A stretch of DNA of 64,000 nt from a bacterium (GTDB lineage Bacteria; Planctomycetota; Planctomycetia; Pirellulales; Pirellulaceae). The notes under the pieces were generated by a model. It did no database searches. It saw only the letters and a program-made list of their open reading frames with translations, and had not been told where the DNA came from. Each line of letters begins with the position of its first letter. Position 1 is the stretch's first letter. The stretch is from NCBI GenBank assembly GCA_016124445.1, contig WGNR01000016.1, forward strand, positions 124,001 through 188,000. Direction: 5' to 3'. A program made the position numbers and the translations under genes. Below, in pieces: positions 43,357 through 52,124 of this stretch.

Positions 43357-44883
43357 ATGTTCCATCGAAGGTATTGTCTATCGCTGTTGTCGCTCTTTGT
43401 TCTGGCTTATTGTGTGTCGCTGGTTTCGGCGAAGGAGCCAAAAGCTGCGAAGCTACCTAACGTTGTCCTGGTGATGGCCGATGACCTGGGTCTCGGCGAT
43501 GTCGGGGCCACCAACTCGCAAAGCAAGATCAAGACACCCAATCTCGACGGACTGGCAGCTGAGGGGCTGACGTTCCTCGATGCCCATACGCCCAGCTCGG
43601 TTTGCACGCCAACGCGTTACGGTCTGGTGACCGGCCGATACAACTGGCGTTCGCGATTGGCCAAGGGCGTTTTGAGTGGCACGTCCGATCATCTGATTCC
43701 GGCCGATCGTCCCACGCTGGGGCACCTGATGAAGTCGGCCGGTTACCACACGGCGATGTTCGGCAAGTGGCATCTCGGCTGGGATTGGAGCAAGGACAAG
43801 AACAAAATCGATTTCAGCAAGCCGGTCGCCAACGGGCCTGATATCAATGGGTTCGATCAATACTACGCCCACTGCGGTTCGCTTGACATGCCGCCGTACG
43901 TTTGGGTCGATACCGGCAAGCCGACGGCAATTCCGGTGCGGGAAGAAGGGGTCACCTCCAAGGAAGACAAGTACGGCTGGTATCGCAAAGGTCCGATCGC
44001 TCCTGATTTTGAAGTCAAGCAGGTGTTACCGCATCTGTTCGACAAGTCGATGGCCTACATCCGCGAACGCGCCAAGCCGGAGAACGCCGACCAGCCGTTC
44101 TTCATCTACTTTGCGTTGCCTGCCCCGCATACGCCGATCGTGCCGCTGCCGCCGTTCAAAGACGCAAGTGGTTTGAATCCTTACGGCGACTTCGTCATGC
44201 AGGTCGATCATCACATGGGGCAGTTGCTCGACGTGCTGAAGGAAACCGGACTTGATGAGAACACGATTGTCTTTTTCACCAGCGACAACGGCTGTTCCCC
44301 TCAGGCCAATTTCCCACTGCTCAAGGAAAAAGGGCATGACCCCAGTGCCGGTTATCGCGGACACAAAGCCGACATCTACGAAGGTGGCCATCGCGTGCCA
44401 TTGATCATTCGATGGCCTGGCCACATCGCCCCAGGCGGTAAGACCGAGCAGGTCGCTTGCCTGACCGATGTTTACCCGACGCTGGAAGCGATTACCGGTC
44501 AGAAGCGGCAGCCGCTGGGTGGCGAAGATGGCTATAGCCTCGTGCCGCTGTTCGAGGGCAGTGAAACCAACGGCCGCGATACGCTGGTCAACCATTCGAT
44601 CGGAGGCTACTTCGCCATCCGCCAAGGCGATTGGAAACTTTGCCTGTCTCGCGGAAGCGGCGGCTGGAGTGCCCCCCGCGAACCAGAAGCGAAAAAGCAA
44701 GGCTTGCCGGCTATGCAGCTCTTCAACCTGGCCAGCGACCCGGCCGAACAGGAAAACCTGGCCGAGCAGAACCCTGAGAAGGTGAAGGAGTTGGTCGGGC
44801 TGTTGGAAACCCAGGTCGCCAACGGTCGCTGCACTCCTGGCGAGAAAGTCGCCAACGACCGAGAGATTAACATCCAGCCGTAG
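43357..44883 (+). CDS. Secreted type I sulfatase (arylsulfatase A-like)
   Basis: A 508-residue exported sulfatase that releases sulfate from organic sulfate esters, probably sulfated glycans. A signal peptide (LSLLSLFVLAYCVSLVSA) precedes LPNVVLVMADDLGLGDVG with the metal-binding DD pair. The formylglycine motif is SSVCTPTRYGLVTGR (C83, C-x-P-x-R). FGKWHLGW, PAPHTPIVP and FFTSDNGCSP complete the active site. Activity needs the Cys-to-formylglycine enzyme; no such gene is seen here apart from the related fold in egtB. The neighbours give no substrate hint. Confidence 0.94.
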   Translation: MFHRRYCLSLLSLFVLAYCVSLVSAKEPKAAKLPNVVLVMADDLGLGDVGATNSQSKIKTPNLDGLAAEGLTFLDAHTPSSVCTPTRYGLVTGRYNWRSRLAKGVLSGTSDHLIPADRPTLGHLMKSAGYHTAMFGKWHLGWDWSKDKNKIDFSKPVANGPDINGFDQYYAHCGSLDMPPYVWVDTGKPTAIPVREEGVTSKEDKYGWYRKGPIAPDFEVKQVLPHLFDKSMAYIRERAKPENADQPFFIYFALPAPHTPIVPLPPFKDASGLNPYGDFVMQVDHHMGQLLDVLKETGLDENTIVFFTSDNGCSPQANFPLLKEKGHDPSAGYRGHKADIYEGGHRVPLIIRWPGHIAPGGKTEQVACLTDVYPTLEAITGQKRQPLGGEDGYSLVPLFEGSETNGRDTLVNHSIGGYFAIRQGDWKLCLSRGSGGWSAPREPEAKKQGLPAMQLFNLASDPAEQENLAEQNPEKVKELVGLLETQVANGRCTPGEKVANDREINIQP

Positions 44884-44911
44884 ATTCAGTATTAGAAGCA
44901 ATAGTTCAAAC

Positions 44912-45010
44912 GTAGGGTGCGAGCAGCGAAGCGAATCGCACCAATTGGGCTGTCCCTACTGTTGAAGACGGTGCGATCCGCTCGGCTTTGCCTCGCTGCT
45001 CAAACCCTAC
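44912..45010. repeat. Intergenic palindromic repeat B, copy 1
   Basis: A 99-bp element starting GTAGGGTGCGAGCAGCGA and ending GCTGCTCAAACCCTAC, with internal arms CGAATCGCACC and GGTGCGATCCG. It folds on itself almost completely and shares its first 31 bp with the copy at 46799. No coding frame. It lies between the sulfatase and tmk. Confidence 0.85.
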
Positions 45011-45084
45011 GAATGATCCGGGCCCGGGCGGACAATTCTTGAACATGCTATGCCGCGGCGGGCGACTTGCTTACAATCCTACGC

Positions 45085-45726
45085 ATGACCACATCGCCAC
45101 CAGTTCGCCCCTTGTTTATCTCGTTCGACGGGATCGATGGGGCCGGTAAATCAACGCAGCGAGACCTTTTAACGCAGTGGCTCACCGATGCAGGCCACCA
45201 GGTCGTTCTCTGTCGCGACCCAGGCACCACCGAAGCCGGCGAGCGGATTCGCGATCTGCTGCTGCATCGCAAGGAACTCGAGCTCCATCCGCGGACCGAG
45301 ATGCTGCTTTACATGGCGGCCCGGGCTCAACTGGTTGACGATATCGTCCGGCCAGCGATCGCCTCCGGCAAGACGGTTCTGTGCGACCGCTACCTGTTGG
45401 CCAACATTGCCTATCAAGGTTATGCCTCCGGCATCGACCCGGAAGATGTCCGCTCGGTGGGCAAAGTGACCGTCGACCGCGTGATGCCCGACCTAACCAT
45501 TTTGCTCGATCTGCCGGAAGACATCGCGTTTCCACGACTCGGGAAAGAACTCGATCGGATGGAAGCCAAAGGCGTGGCGTTCATGCATCGCGTACGTGAA
45601 GGTTTTCTGAAAGAAGCCTCGATCTATCCGCACGTGGCAACCATTGATGCCACACAGGAAATCGATGCAATTCAAACGGCCATTCGCAATGCCGTCACCA
45701 CCAGGCTCAAGGAAATGGCGAAATGA
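45085..45726 (+). CDS. tmk: Thymidylate kinase
   Basis: Tmk phosphorylates dTMP. The 213-residue protein has the P-loop FDGIDGAGKST (about 14-24), the DRY-like motif VLCDRYLLANIAYQGYASGID and LTILLDLPEDIAF. I use the ATG at 45085 (MTTSPPVRPLF); the frame opens at a TTG 18 nt earlier. Its TGA overlaps the ATG of holB (ATGA), a common tmk-holB arrangement. Confidence 0.95.
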   Translation: MTTSPPVRPLFISFDGIDGAGKSTQRDLLTQWLTDAGHQVVLCRDPGTTEAGERIRDLLLHRKELELHPRTEMLLYMAARAQLVDDIVRPAIASGKTVLCDRYLLANIAYQGYASGIDPEDVRSVGKVTVDRVMPDLTILLDLPEDIAFPRLGKELDRMEAKGVAFMHRVREGFLKEASIYPHVATIDATQEIDAIQTAIRNAVTTRLKEMAK

Positions 45727-46790
45727 ACTGGGACGACGTCGAGGGGCACGATCGCATCCGACAGATGTTCGCGACCGCCCTCTCGAAAAACAGGCTCGCC
45801 AGCACGTTTCTCTTCGTGGGGCCAGCGGCGATCGGCAAAAAGAAATTTGCCCTGATGCTCGCCAAGTCTCTTCTGTGCCAGAACGTACCGGCAGAGCAAC
45901 TCAGCCCGTGCGGCGCGTGCGAAGACTGCAAGCAGGTCGATGCCCAAACGCATCCAGACCTTTTAACTGTTAGCAAACCGAAAGACAAGACACGCATCCC
46001 GATCGAACTGCTAATCGGCGATGGGCAGCATCGAATGGAGTCAGGGCTATGCCACGACATCGCCATGCGTCCGTTTCGCGGCCAACGCAAGGTTGCCATC
46101 CTGGACGATGCCGACGATCTGAACCAGGAAGGGGCCAATTGCCTGCTGAAGACGTTGGAAGAGCCGCCGGTTGATAGCGTGATCATCTTGATCAGCCAGA
46201 GCGAACAGCGGCAGTTACCCACGATTCGCTCGCGCTGCCAGATCATTCGCTTCGCCCCGCTGCCAACCGAGATCGTTGCTAAACTGTTGCTGGAGCTAGA
46301 GTGGGTCAGCACGCCGGAAGAAGCGGAGAAGCTTGCCGAGCAAAGCAAAGGGAGCCTGGCCCGAGCCGATCAGCTTCGAGATGAAAGCCTGCAGGGAATC
46401 GCCGAGGTACTGTTGACGACACTGGCCAAGCGAGATTTTCATTCGGTTCAACTGGCAAAGGATGTCAGCGACTACCTGGCAAAGATGGGAGACGACGCCC
46501 CGAAGAAACGTGAGGCGTTGTCCCACCTGATCGAACTGGCGGCTGACTTCTATCGCAACCAGTTGGCCAGTTTGACCAAACTAGGCACGGAAGAAGCATC
46601 GACCAATCCGGACATCCGCTCTGCCGTCATGGCCATCCCTTCCGGACTGGACGGCGTGGCCGCCTGCCTGGAGCGTTGTGCGGAAGCAGAGATCCAGCTC
46701 GACGCCAACGCCAACATCGCCACCCTGGTCGAAGCCTGGCTCGATGATTTGGCAATGGCGGCCCGTACCGGTTTTGTCGAAACGCTGTAA
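45723..46790 (+). CDS. holB: DNA polymerase III delta' subunit
   Basis: A 355-residue clamp-loader subunit with an AAA+ domain: ASTFLFVGPAAIGKKKFALMLAKSL (Walker A with KK in place of KT/KS, so probably no ATP hydrolysis, as usual for delta'), the zinc cluster CGACEDCKQVDAQTHPD, VAILDDADDLNQEGANCLLKTLEEPP and the sensor-1 region LISQSEQRQLPTIRSRCQ. The start overlaps tmk by 4 nt. A copy of repeat B starts 9 nt after the stop. Confidence 0.93.
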   Translation: MNWDDVEGHDRIRQMFATALSKNRLASTFLFVGPAAIGKKKFALMLAKSLLCQNVPAEQLSPCGACEDCKQVDAQTHPDLLTVSKPKDKTRIPIELLIGDGQHRMESGLCHDIAMRPFRGQRKVAILDDADDLNQEGANCLLKTLEEPPVDSVIILISQSEQRQLPTIRSRCQIIRFAPLPTEIVAKLLLELEWVSTPEEAEKLAEQSKGSLARADQLRDESLQGIAEVLLTTLAKRDFHSVQLAKDVSDYLAKMGDDAPKKREALSHLIELAADFYRNQLASLTKLGTEEASTNPDIRSAVMAIPSGLDGVAACLERCAEAEIQLDANANIATLVEAWLDDLAMAARTGFVETL

Positions 46791-46798
46791 CGTCTCTT

Positions 46799-46896
46799 GT
46801 AGGGTGCGAGCAGCGAAGCGAATCGCACCAATCGCGGCGTCCAATCTCAAAAGATGGTGCGATCCGTTCCGCTTCGCGTCACTTCTCACACCCTAC
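46799..46896. repeat. Intergenic palindromic repeat B, copy 2
   Basis: A 98-bp element that begins GTAGGGTGCGAGCAGCGA like the copy at 44912 and ends CTCACACCCTAC. The inner arms CGAATCGCACC and GGTGCGATCCG are the same; the middle differs. Its right-end GTAGGG (minus strand) supplies the TAG stop of the zinc-ribbon gene that enters it. Confidence 0.85.
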
Positions 46897-47402
46897 CAAG
46901 TCTGGTCCTCCAGCGGCCAGAGTTCTTCTTCGCCAGGCTCTAGAAGCTGGAAGCCGCCTGACTCGAACTGTTGCCAAGTCATCTTGCATCCGCAGGTAGG
47001 ACAGCTCAGGTCACCTGTCTGCCAATGCTCGAAGTCATCTTCGCTGAGATGTTCCTCGCAAACGGGACAGATAAACCACTGGCAGCCGGCTTGAAGAATC
47101 ACCAGATTGGCATCGACGACGATCACGCCAAAGCAATTGGTGCAGTAAGAGAAACCTGGATCGCCGACCTCGATCAGGCGAAAGCAACGGGAGCAAGGTT
47201 GAATTCCGGAACCTGATTCGTCGTCAGGAACGTAGGGCGGAATGGGTGGAAGAACACCGACATCGAAGCCTTCCACTGGGCGAGAACAAGGCAATTCAAA
47301 CGTAATGATCGGATTTTGAAGCGGAAGGCTGGATGGTGGCCGGCGGCTGAATTTTAGTGTTTTGTAACAGTCGTAGTCATAGAGATCAGACCGAAACGTC
47401 AT
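46893..47402 (-). CDS. Zinc-ribbon protein of unknown function
   Basis: A 169-residue protein. The second half carries four CxxC pairs (CSRC, CTNC, CPVC, CPTC), that is two zinc ribbons, in IQPCSRCFRLIEVGDPGFSYCTNC, then WFICPVCEEHL and LSCPTCGCKMTW. The N-terminal half has no known motif. I start at the ATG at 47402; the frame extends to 47549, but that would run through the rpsI terminator and into rpsI. The stop codon is the TAG of the repeat B end, so the last residues (LEDQTW) may have been fixed by repeat insertion. Confidence 0.75.
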   Translation of the reverse strand: MTFRSDLYDYDCYKTLKFSRRPPSSLPLQNPIITFELPCSRPVEGFDVGVLPPIPPYVPDDESGSGIQPCSRCFRLIEVGDPGFSYCTNCFGVIVVDANLVILQAGCQWFICPVCEEHLSEDDFEHWQTGDLSCPTCGCKMTWQQFESGGFQLLEPGEEELWPLEDQTW

Positions 47403-47450
47403 AGGCGTTTTAAGCCTCCCAAAGAGTATCGAAACATTCCCTGCGCACGC

Positions 47451-47485
47451 AAAAAAGAGCCCTCGTCCGAAGACAAGGGCTCTTT
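47451..47485 (-). terminator. rplM-rpsI operon terminator
   Basis: On the minus strand AAAGAGCCCT and AGGGCTCTTT flank GTC/GAC around a TTCG-type loop, with one mismatch, and six T follow. It starts 30 nt after the rpsI stop. Confidence 0.88.
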
Positions 47486-47514
47486 GAAGTTGATTCGATA
47501 TGGGTTCTCGGCGA

Positions 47515-48039
47515 TTAACGCTTCGAGAACTGAGTACCGCGGCGGGCACCGTGCAGACCGTACTTCTTACGTTCCTTCATTCGGCTGTCGCGGGTCAGGT
47601 GACCATTGTCTTTGAGCTGGTGTCCGACTTCGACATCATAGCTCAGCAACGCACGGCCCAAGCCCATGCGGCAGGCACCTGATTGGCCGGTCGGACCGCC
47701 ACCGCAAACCAGGATGCGGACGTCGACCTTGCTATCGTAGCCGCTGTCACGCAGCGGGCCCATGACCTGGTTCTGGTCCTGCAGGTTGGGGAAGTATTCG
47801 GTCAGTTCGCGATCGTTGATCGTGATCTTGCCGCTTCCTGCTTTGAGACGCACGCGAGCGACGCTCGACTTACGGCGACCGGTACCCAGGTGTTCGCCCG
47901 TCTTGGGGTCGGTCTTTTTGACGTGAACGACCGGTGCCGGGGTTGGTTCAACCGTATCGGTCGTGGTGGTTTCCACGGCGGTGTTTTCCGCAGCGGCTTC
48001 GGATTGCACGTCTTCGGTTTGAGGATCCGCAGTCGACAT
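47515..48039 (-). CDS. rpsI: 30S ribosomal protein S9
   Basis: S9 with the universal blocks GTGRRKSSVARVRLKAG, GGGPTGQSGACRMGLGRALL and the basic tail SRMKERKKYGLHGARRGTQFSKR. The 174-residue form has an N-terminal extension of about 45 residues rich in Glu, Thr and Ala (TEDVQSEAAAENTAVETTTT), absent from the 130-residue E. coli S9. It follows rplM by 87 nt, the usual order, and ends in an intrinsic terminator. Confidence 0.97.
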   Translation of the reverse strand: MSTADPQTEDVQSEAAAENTAVETTTTDTVEPTPAPVVHVKKTDPKTGEHLGTGRRKSSVARVRLKAGSGKITINDRELTEYFPNLQDQNQVMGPLRDSGYDSKVDVRILVCGGGPTGQSGACRMGLGRALLSYDVEVGHQLKDNGHLTRDSRMKERKKYGLHGARRGTQFSKR

Positions 48040-48126
48040 AACTTGCTAACTCTTGACCAGTGAATTGGGGAGGAAATCTGAAACGGAGGATTACAGCCGC
48101 GGCATCCACACCGGCGGCCATCGCTA

Positions 48127-48588
48127 CTACTTACGCTTCTTCTGGCGGACCTGACCCAGGCCTTCCAGCTTTTCCGGCTTCTGAGCCTGATGGCCGTGCT
48201 CGGGACCGACGAAGATCTTCAGCTTGGTCAGCATCTTCGTGGCCAATTTGTTTTTGGGAAGCATTCGGCGAACGGCTTCTCGCAGGATATCTTCCGGATG
48301 TGCTTCCATCCGTTCCGTAGCTGATTCGCTACGTTGACGCGGGTAGCCCGTGTACCAAGTGTATCGCTTCTGCTCCCACTTGTTGCCGGTGAACTTCACC
48401 TTTTCGGCATTGATAACGACGACAAAGTCTCCGGTGTCGACGTGCGGGGTGTACGTGGGGCGATGCTTGCCCATTAGACGCACGGCGATGTCACTGGCCA
48501 AACGCCCGACGATTTGATCTTCGCCGTCGACGAGCCACCATTTTTGCTCGACTTGTCCAGGCTTGGCTTGATAGGTTTTGGTCGTCAT
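48127..48588 (-). CDS. rplM: 50S ribosomal protein L13
   Basis: L13, 153 residues: KWWLVDGEDQIVGRLASDIAVRLMGKHRPTYTPHVDTGDFVVVINAEKV is the conserved N-terminal half, then YTWYTGYPRQRS and ILREAVRRMLPKNKLATKMLTKLKIFVGPEHGHQAQKP. It heads the rplM-rpsI operon, and its promoter should lie in the 405-bp divergent gap shared with pntAA. Confidence 0.97.
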   Translation of the reverse strand: MTTKTYQAKPGQVEQKWWLVDGEDQIVGRLASDIAVRLMGKHRPTYTPHVDTGDFVVVINAEKVKFTGNKWEQKRYTWYTGYPRQRSESATERMEAHPEDILREAVRRMLPKNKLATKMLTKLKIFVGPEHGHQAQKPEKLEGLGQVRQKKRK

Positions 48589-48993
48589 CGTTCTGTAATT
48601 TCGCTAATGGGGCTTGAGCCGGCGTCCTGCACCAATGCTGGGTAGCTCAAACCTTAAAAACCGAGTGGCTTTCGTAAACCAAGTTCCCTCAAGGTGTTAC
48701 ATGCACTATCGGCACCCTGTGGGAAATTAGAAACACGTATCTTATCGCGACGGCTAAAACCTCACAAGGGTCTGCCACGAGAAATCGAACAGGTTCTCCG
48801 GCATCGCGCTGAATTGCTGCCCATTCCTTTTGAACTTGGGATTTCCGAAATCCAGCGGCAATTGGAAAATCGATGGGTTCACAAGGAACTTTTAACATGG
48901 GACAATCCCCGGTAACGCACGCACTCGGCGGCACATCTATTGCATTGAATGCCGCAAGACAGACACCCAGTTGCTCCCCACAACAGGCCAAAA
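48589..48993. other. 405-bp divergent region between rplM and pntAA
   Basis: No gene can be supported. GGATTT-CCG-AAATCC (48839-48853) is a perfect 6-bp inverted repeat about 140 nt before pntAA and could be an operator or a leader hairpin. An L13-type leader would be expected just right of 48588, but I do not recognise one. Confidence 0.4.
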
Positions 48994-50208
48994 ATGAATG
49001 TTGCGATCGTGCGCGAAACCTACCCAGGCGAACATCGGGTCGCCCTGGTACCGGGATCGGTCCCTGCTTTGATCAAGGCAGGTGCCAAGATTCTGGTCCA
49101 GAAAGGGGCAGGAATCGCCGCGGGTTTCCCTGATCAGATGTATGTCGATAAAGGGGCCCAACTCGTTGAGAATCGAGAGGAAGCCTTCGCCCAAGGAGAC
49201 ATTGTCTTCCAGGTACGCAGCCTGGGAGCCAATCCCGAAGCTGGGAAGGTCGATCTCGATCTGATGCGCCCCGAGCAGATCGTGGTGGGCATGTGCGACC
49301 CGCTGGGCAATCTGGAAGCGATTCGGCAGATTGCCGACAAGCAGGCCAAGCTGTTCGCCCTGGAATTGATCCCGCGGATTACCCGTGCTCAAAGCATGGA
49401 CGTTCTCTCGTCCCAGGCCACCATCGCCGGGTATCGGGCGGTTCTGCTCGCTTCGATCCATCTTCCCAAAATGTACCCGATGCTGATGACCGCGGCCGGT
49501 ACGCTCTCGCCTGCCAAGGTTTTCGTGATCGGTGCTGGTGTTGCCGGATTGCAGGCAATCGCCACCGCCAAGCGTTTAGGGGCGGTGGTCACGGCGTACG
49601 ATGTTCGCCCCGAAGCAGCCGAGCAAATCCAGAGCCTGGGCGCGAAGTCGGTTCAGTTGGAGCTGGAAACGGGCGGCTCGCAAGACAAGGGTGGCTACGC
49701 CAAAGACCTGGGGGAAGAGTTCTACCAGAAGCAACGCGAGTTCATGGGCAAAATCTGCTCGGAAAACGACGTGGTGATCACCACGGCTGCTATCCCTGGT
49801 CGCAAGTCGCCGCTGCTGATCACCACCGAAGGGATCAAGCGGATGGCACCTGGCAGCGTTGCCATCGACATGGCGGCCGAGCGGGGAGGCAACATCGAAC
49901 CGAGCAAAGCGGACGAGTTGGTTGAGCTTGAGGGAATCAAGATCTTCGGCCCGACCAATCTGGCCTCGGAAATCCCGAACCATGCCAGCCAGATGTTCTC
50001 CAGCAACATCACCAAGTTTCTTTTGAACATGGTGAAGGGCAATCAACTGAGTATGAACATGGAAGATCCGATCGTTTCCGGCACATTGGCCACCAGTGGA
50101 GGCGAAGTGGTTCATCCGCGGCTTCGCGAAATAATGGAGCTTCCCCCGCTTTCGCCACTTGAAGGCGAACCTGCTTCGGAGTCCAGCACCCAGGAGAAAC
50201 CCCAGTGA
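48994..50208 (+). CDS. pntAA: NAD(P) transhydrogenase subunit alpha, NAD-binding part
   Basis: The soluble NAD(H)-binding dI part of proton-translocating transhydrogenase, 404 residues. It has MNVAIVRETYPGEHRVALVPGSV at the start (ATG at 48994), RAQSMDVLSSQATIAGYRAVL, the Rossmann motif VFVIGAGVAGLQAIATAKRLGAVVTAYDVRPEA and VVITTAAIPGRKSPLLIT. The C-terminal tail is Pro/Ser/Glu-rich. The stop overlaps the GTG of pntAB (GTGA). The split alpha subunit is typical of non-enteric bacteria. Confidence 0.95.
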   Translation: MNVAIVRETYPGEHRVALVPGSVPALIKAGAKILVQKGAGIAAGFPDQMYVDKGAQLVENREEAFAQGDIVFQVRSLGANPEAGKVDLDLMRPEQIVVGMCDPLGNLEAIRQIADKQAKLFALELIPRITRAQSMDVLSSQATIAGYRAVLLASIHLPKMYPMLMTAAGTLSPAKVFVIGAGVAGLQAIATAKRLGAVVTAYDVRPEAAEQIQSLGAKSVQLELETGGSQDKGGYAKDLGEEFYQKQREFMGKICSENDVVITTAAIPGRKSPLLITTEGIKRMAPGSVAIDMAAERGGNIEPSKADELVELEGIKIFGPTNLASEIPNHASQMFSSNITKFLLNMVKGNQLSMNMEDPIVSGTLATSGGEVVHPRLREIMELPPLSPLEGEPASESSTQEKPQ

Positions 50209-50657
50209 TTCGCAACTTGCTCCTTCTACTGATCGCCTGCTGTTTGGTTGGTACGGCCGCGAGCCAGTTGGCTTTTGCCGAAGACAAACCGAAGGAATCG
50301 TCGGCATCCGTTACGCCGGCCGAAGAAGCAGTTCCGACAGCGGAAGCGACGGAAGAAGCTCCGAAATACACGAAGTGGACGGCGTTGGTCGCCAGTGTCA
50401 CGATCTTTGTGCTGGCGGTGTTTGTCGGGTTCGAGATCATCACCAAGGTTCCCCCGACCTTGCACACGCCGCTCATGTCTGGCTCGAACGCGATCTCAGG
50501 TATCTCGATCGTGGGTGCCTTGCTGGCTACCGCACTCAATGCCCAGTGGTTTGCTTCGCTGTTGGGGTTGGTAGCAATCATCCTGGCGACGATCAATGTC
50601 GTGGGTGGCTACATGGTGACGCATCGCATGTTGGCGATGTTCCAGCAGAAGCGATAG
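50205..50657 (+). CDS. pntAB: NAD(P) transhydrogenase subunit alpha part 2 (membrane)
   Basis: The membrane dIIa part, 150 residues. The core TKVPPTLHTPLMSGSNAISGISIVGAL plus the following helices are diagnostic. Unusually, it begins with a signal-peptide-like segment (IRNLLLLLIACCLVGTAASQLAFAE) and a 25-residue Ala/Glu/Pro-rich linker before the first conserved helix; many homologues are only about 100 residues. The GTG start overlaps pntAA by 4 nt. Confidence 0.93.
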   Translation: MIRNLLLLLIACCLVGTAASQLAFAEDKPKESSASVTPAEEAVPTAEATEEAPKYTKWTALVASVTIFVLAVFVGFEIITKVPPTLHTPLMSGSNAISGISIVGALLATALNAQWFASLLGLVAIILATINVVGGYMVTHRMLAMFQQKR

Positions 50658-50710
50658 ACAAGATTGCCCACCGGTATACGGATGGGATTCAGCAACATGA
50701 AGGTCCTGCG

Positions 50711-52117
50711 GTGTTCCATTCTCAAATCCTAGTCAACCTGATTTACCTGGTAGCGGCGGTGCTGTTTATCTTCGGCCTGAAGATGATAGCCCATCCACGC
50801 ACGGCGGTTCGCGGAAACTTGCTAAGCAGCCTGGCGATGCTGATTGCCGTGGTCGTAACCGTCTGGCTGATCGTCGCGGCAAATACTGCATCGTGGGCCG
50901 GTTGGCTTCTGATTGTTGTTGGTTTGGTAATCGGTGGCGGAATTGGTGCCGTGCTGGCCCTGAAAGTCGAGATGACGCAGATGCCGCAGCTGGTGGCATT
51001 ATTCAATGGCTTGGGCGGTGGTGCGTCGGTACTGGTCGCGGGTGCCGAGCTGATTGGTATGACCAATACCGAAGCAACTGCGGACGTCATGCTGGCGACT
51101 GGCCTGTCTGGTCTGATCGGGACTGTCACCTTCTGGGGATCTTTGGTGGCGTTCGGCAAGCTGCAAGAGATCTCCTTCTTCGAGAAGGAATTGCCGATTC
51201 CTGCACCTCAGGCGGTCAATGCCGTTCTGGCGGTCGTCTTGATCGGCATGATGGTTTTGATGGCGGCCTGGGGCGTCGGTTGGCCTTACATCGTGATCTT
51301 CCTGTTGGCCACGATCCTCGGATTCACGTTGGTGATGCCGATTGGCGGTGCCGACATGCCGGTGGTGATCGCACTTTTGAATAGCTATTCCGGACTGGCC
51401 GCCGCGGCGACTGGATTTGTGATCGACAACAACGTGCTGATCATCTCGGGCTCATTGGTTGGTGCGTCCGGTATCATTCTGACGCAGATCATGTGCAAAG
51501 CGATGAATCGGTCACTGCTGAATGTGTTGTTCGGAACCATGCAGTCTGGCAGCGGCCCGGCCGGTGCCGATCACGAGATGTACGCCACCGTTCGATCGAC
51601 TTCGGCGGACGATATCGCGATGATTCTAGACAACGCCCAACGAGTGGTATTCGTCCCAGGTTACGGTCTGGCGGTTGCTCAGGCACAACATGCTGTGCGC
51701 GACCTGGCCAACATTCTGCAAGAACGTGGTGCGACGGTTGAGTACGCGATTCACCCTGTGGCAGGTCGTATGCCGGGGCACATGAACGTGCTGCTGGCCG
51801 AAGCGGACGTTCCTTACGACCAGCTCAAAGAAATGGACGAAATCAACCCAACGCTAGGTCAGGTCGACGTCGCGATTGTGATTGGTGCCAACGACGTGGT
51901 GAACCCACTCGCCAATACCGACCCCAATAGCCCCATCGCCGGCATGCCGATCATCGAGGTGTCCAAAGCACGCACCGTGATCGTCATCAAGCGAAGCTTG
52001 AGTCCTGGGTTCGCAAAGATTCCTAATCCGCTTTTCGCGGCAGAGAATACGTTGATGTTCTTCTCGGATGGCAAGAAGGCGGTCCTCGATATTGTGGGCG
52101 CCGTAAAAGAGTTGTAA
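50711..52117 (+). CDS. pntB: NAD(P) transhydrogenase subunit beta
   Basis: The beta subunit (dIIb membrane and dIII NADP-binding domains), 468 residues. Eight or nine helices start at LVNLIYLVAAVLFIFGLKM, with HPRTAVRGN, GGGIGAVLALKVEMTQMPQLVALFNGLGGGAS and the later NADP-binding blocks VVFVPGYGLAVAQAQHAV, HPVAGRMPGHMNVLLAEADVPY, VAIVIGANDVVNP. The GTG at 50711 has GAAGG 7 nt upstream; the open frame runs further back through pntAB but has no better start. It lies 53 nt after pntAB. Confidence 0.95.
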   Translation: MFHSQILVNLIYLVAAVLFIFGLKMIAHPRTAVRGNLLSSLAMLIAVVVTVWLIVAANTASWAGWLLIVVGLVIGGGIGAVLALKVEMTQMPQLVALFNGLGGGASVLVAGAELIGMTNTEATADVMLATGLSGLIGTVTFWGSLVAFGKLQEISFFEKELPIPAPQAVNAVLAVVLIGMMVLMAAWGVGWPYIVIFLLATILGFTLVMPIGGADMPVVIALLNSYSGLAAAATGFVIDNNVLIISGSLVGASGIILTQIMCKAMNRSLLNVLFGTMQSGSGPAGADHEMYATVRSTSADDIAMILDNAQRVVFVPGYGLAVAQAQHAVRDLANILQERGATVEYAIHPVAGRMPGHMNVLLAEADVPYDQLKEMDEINPTLGQVDVAIVIGANDVVNPLANTDPNSPIAGMPIIEVSKARTVIVIKRSLSPGFAKIPNPLFAAENTLMFFSDGKKAVLDIVGAVKEL

Positions 52118-52124
52118 GGCGTCC

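Noticed and set aside
44026..44901. 291-codon frame antisense to the sulfatase
   Set aside because: Shadow of a clear sulfatase with C-x-P-x-R and metal motifs.
45723..46790. holB as an inactive or mutated gene because Walker A reads GKKK
   Set aside because: Delta' subunits commonly lack a working Walker A; the zinc cluster and length are normal.
49576..50307. 243-codon frame antisense to pntAA/pntAB
   Set aside because: Shadow of conserved transhydrogenase genes on the plus strand.
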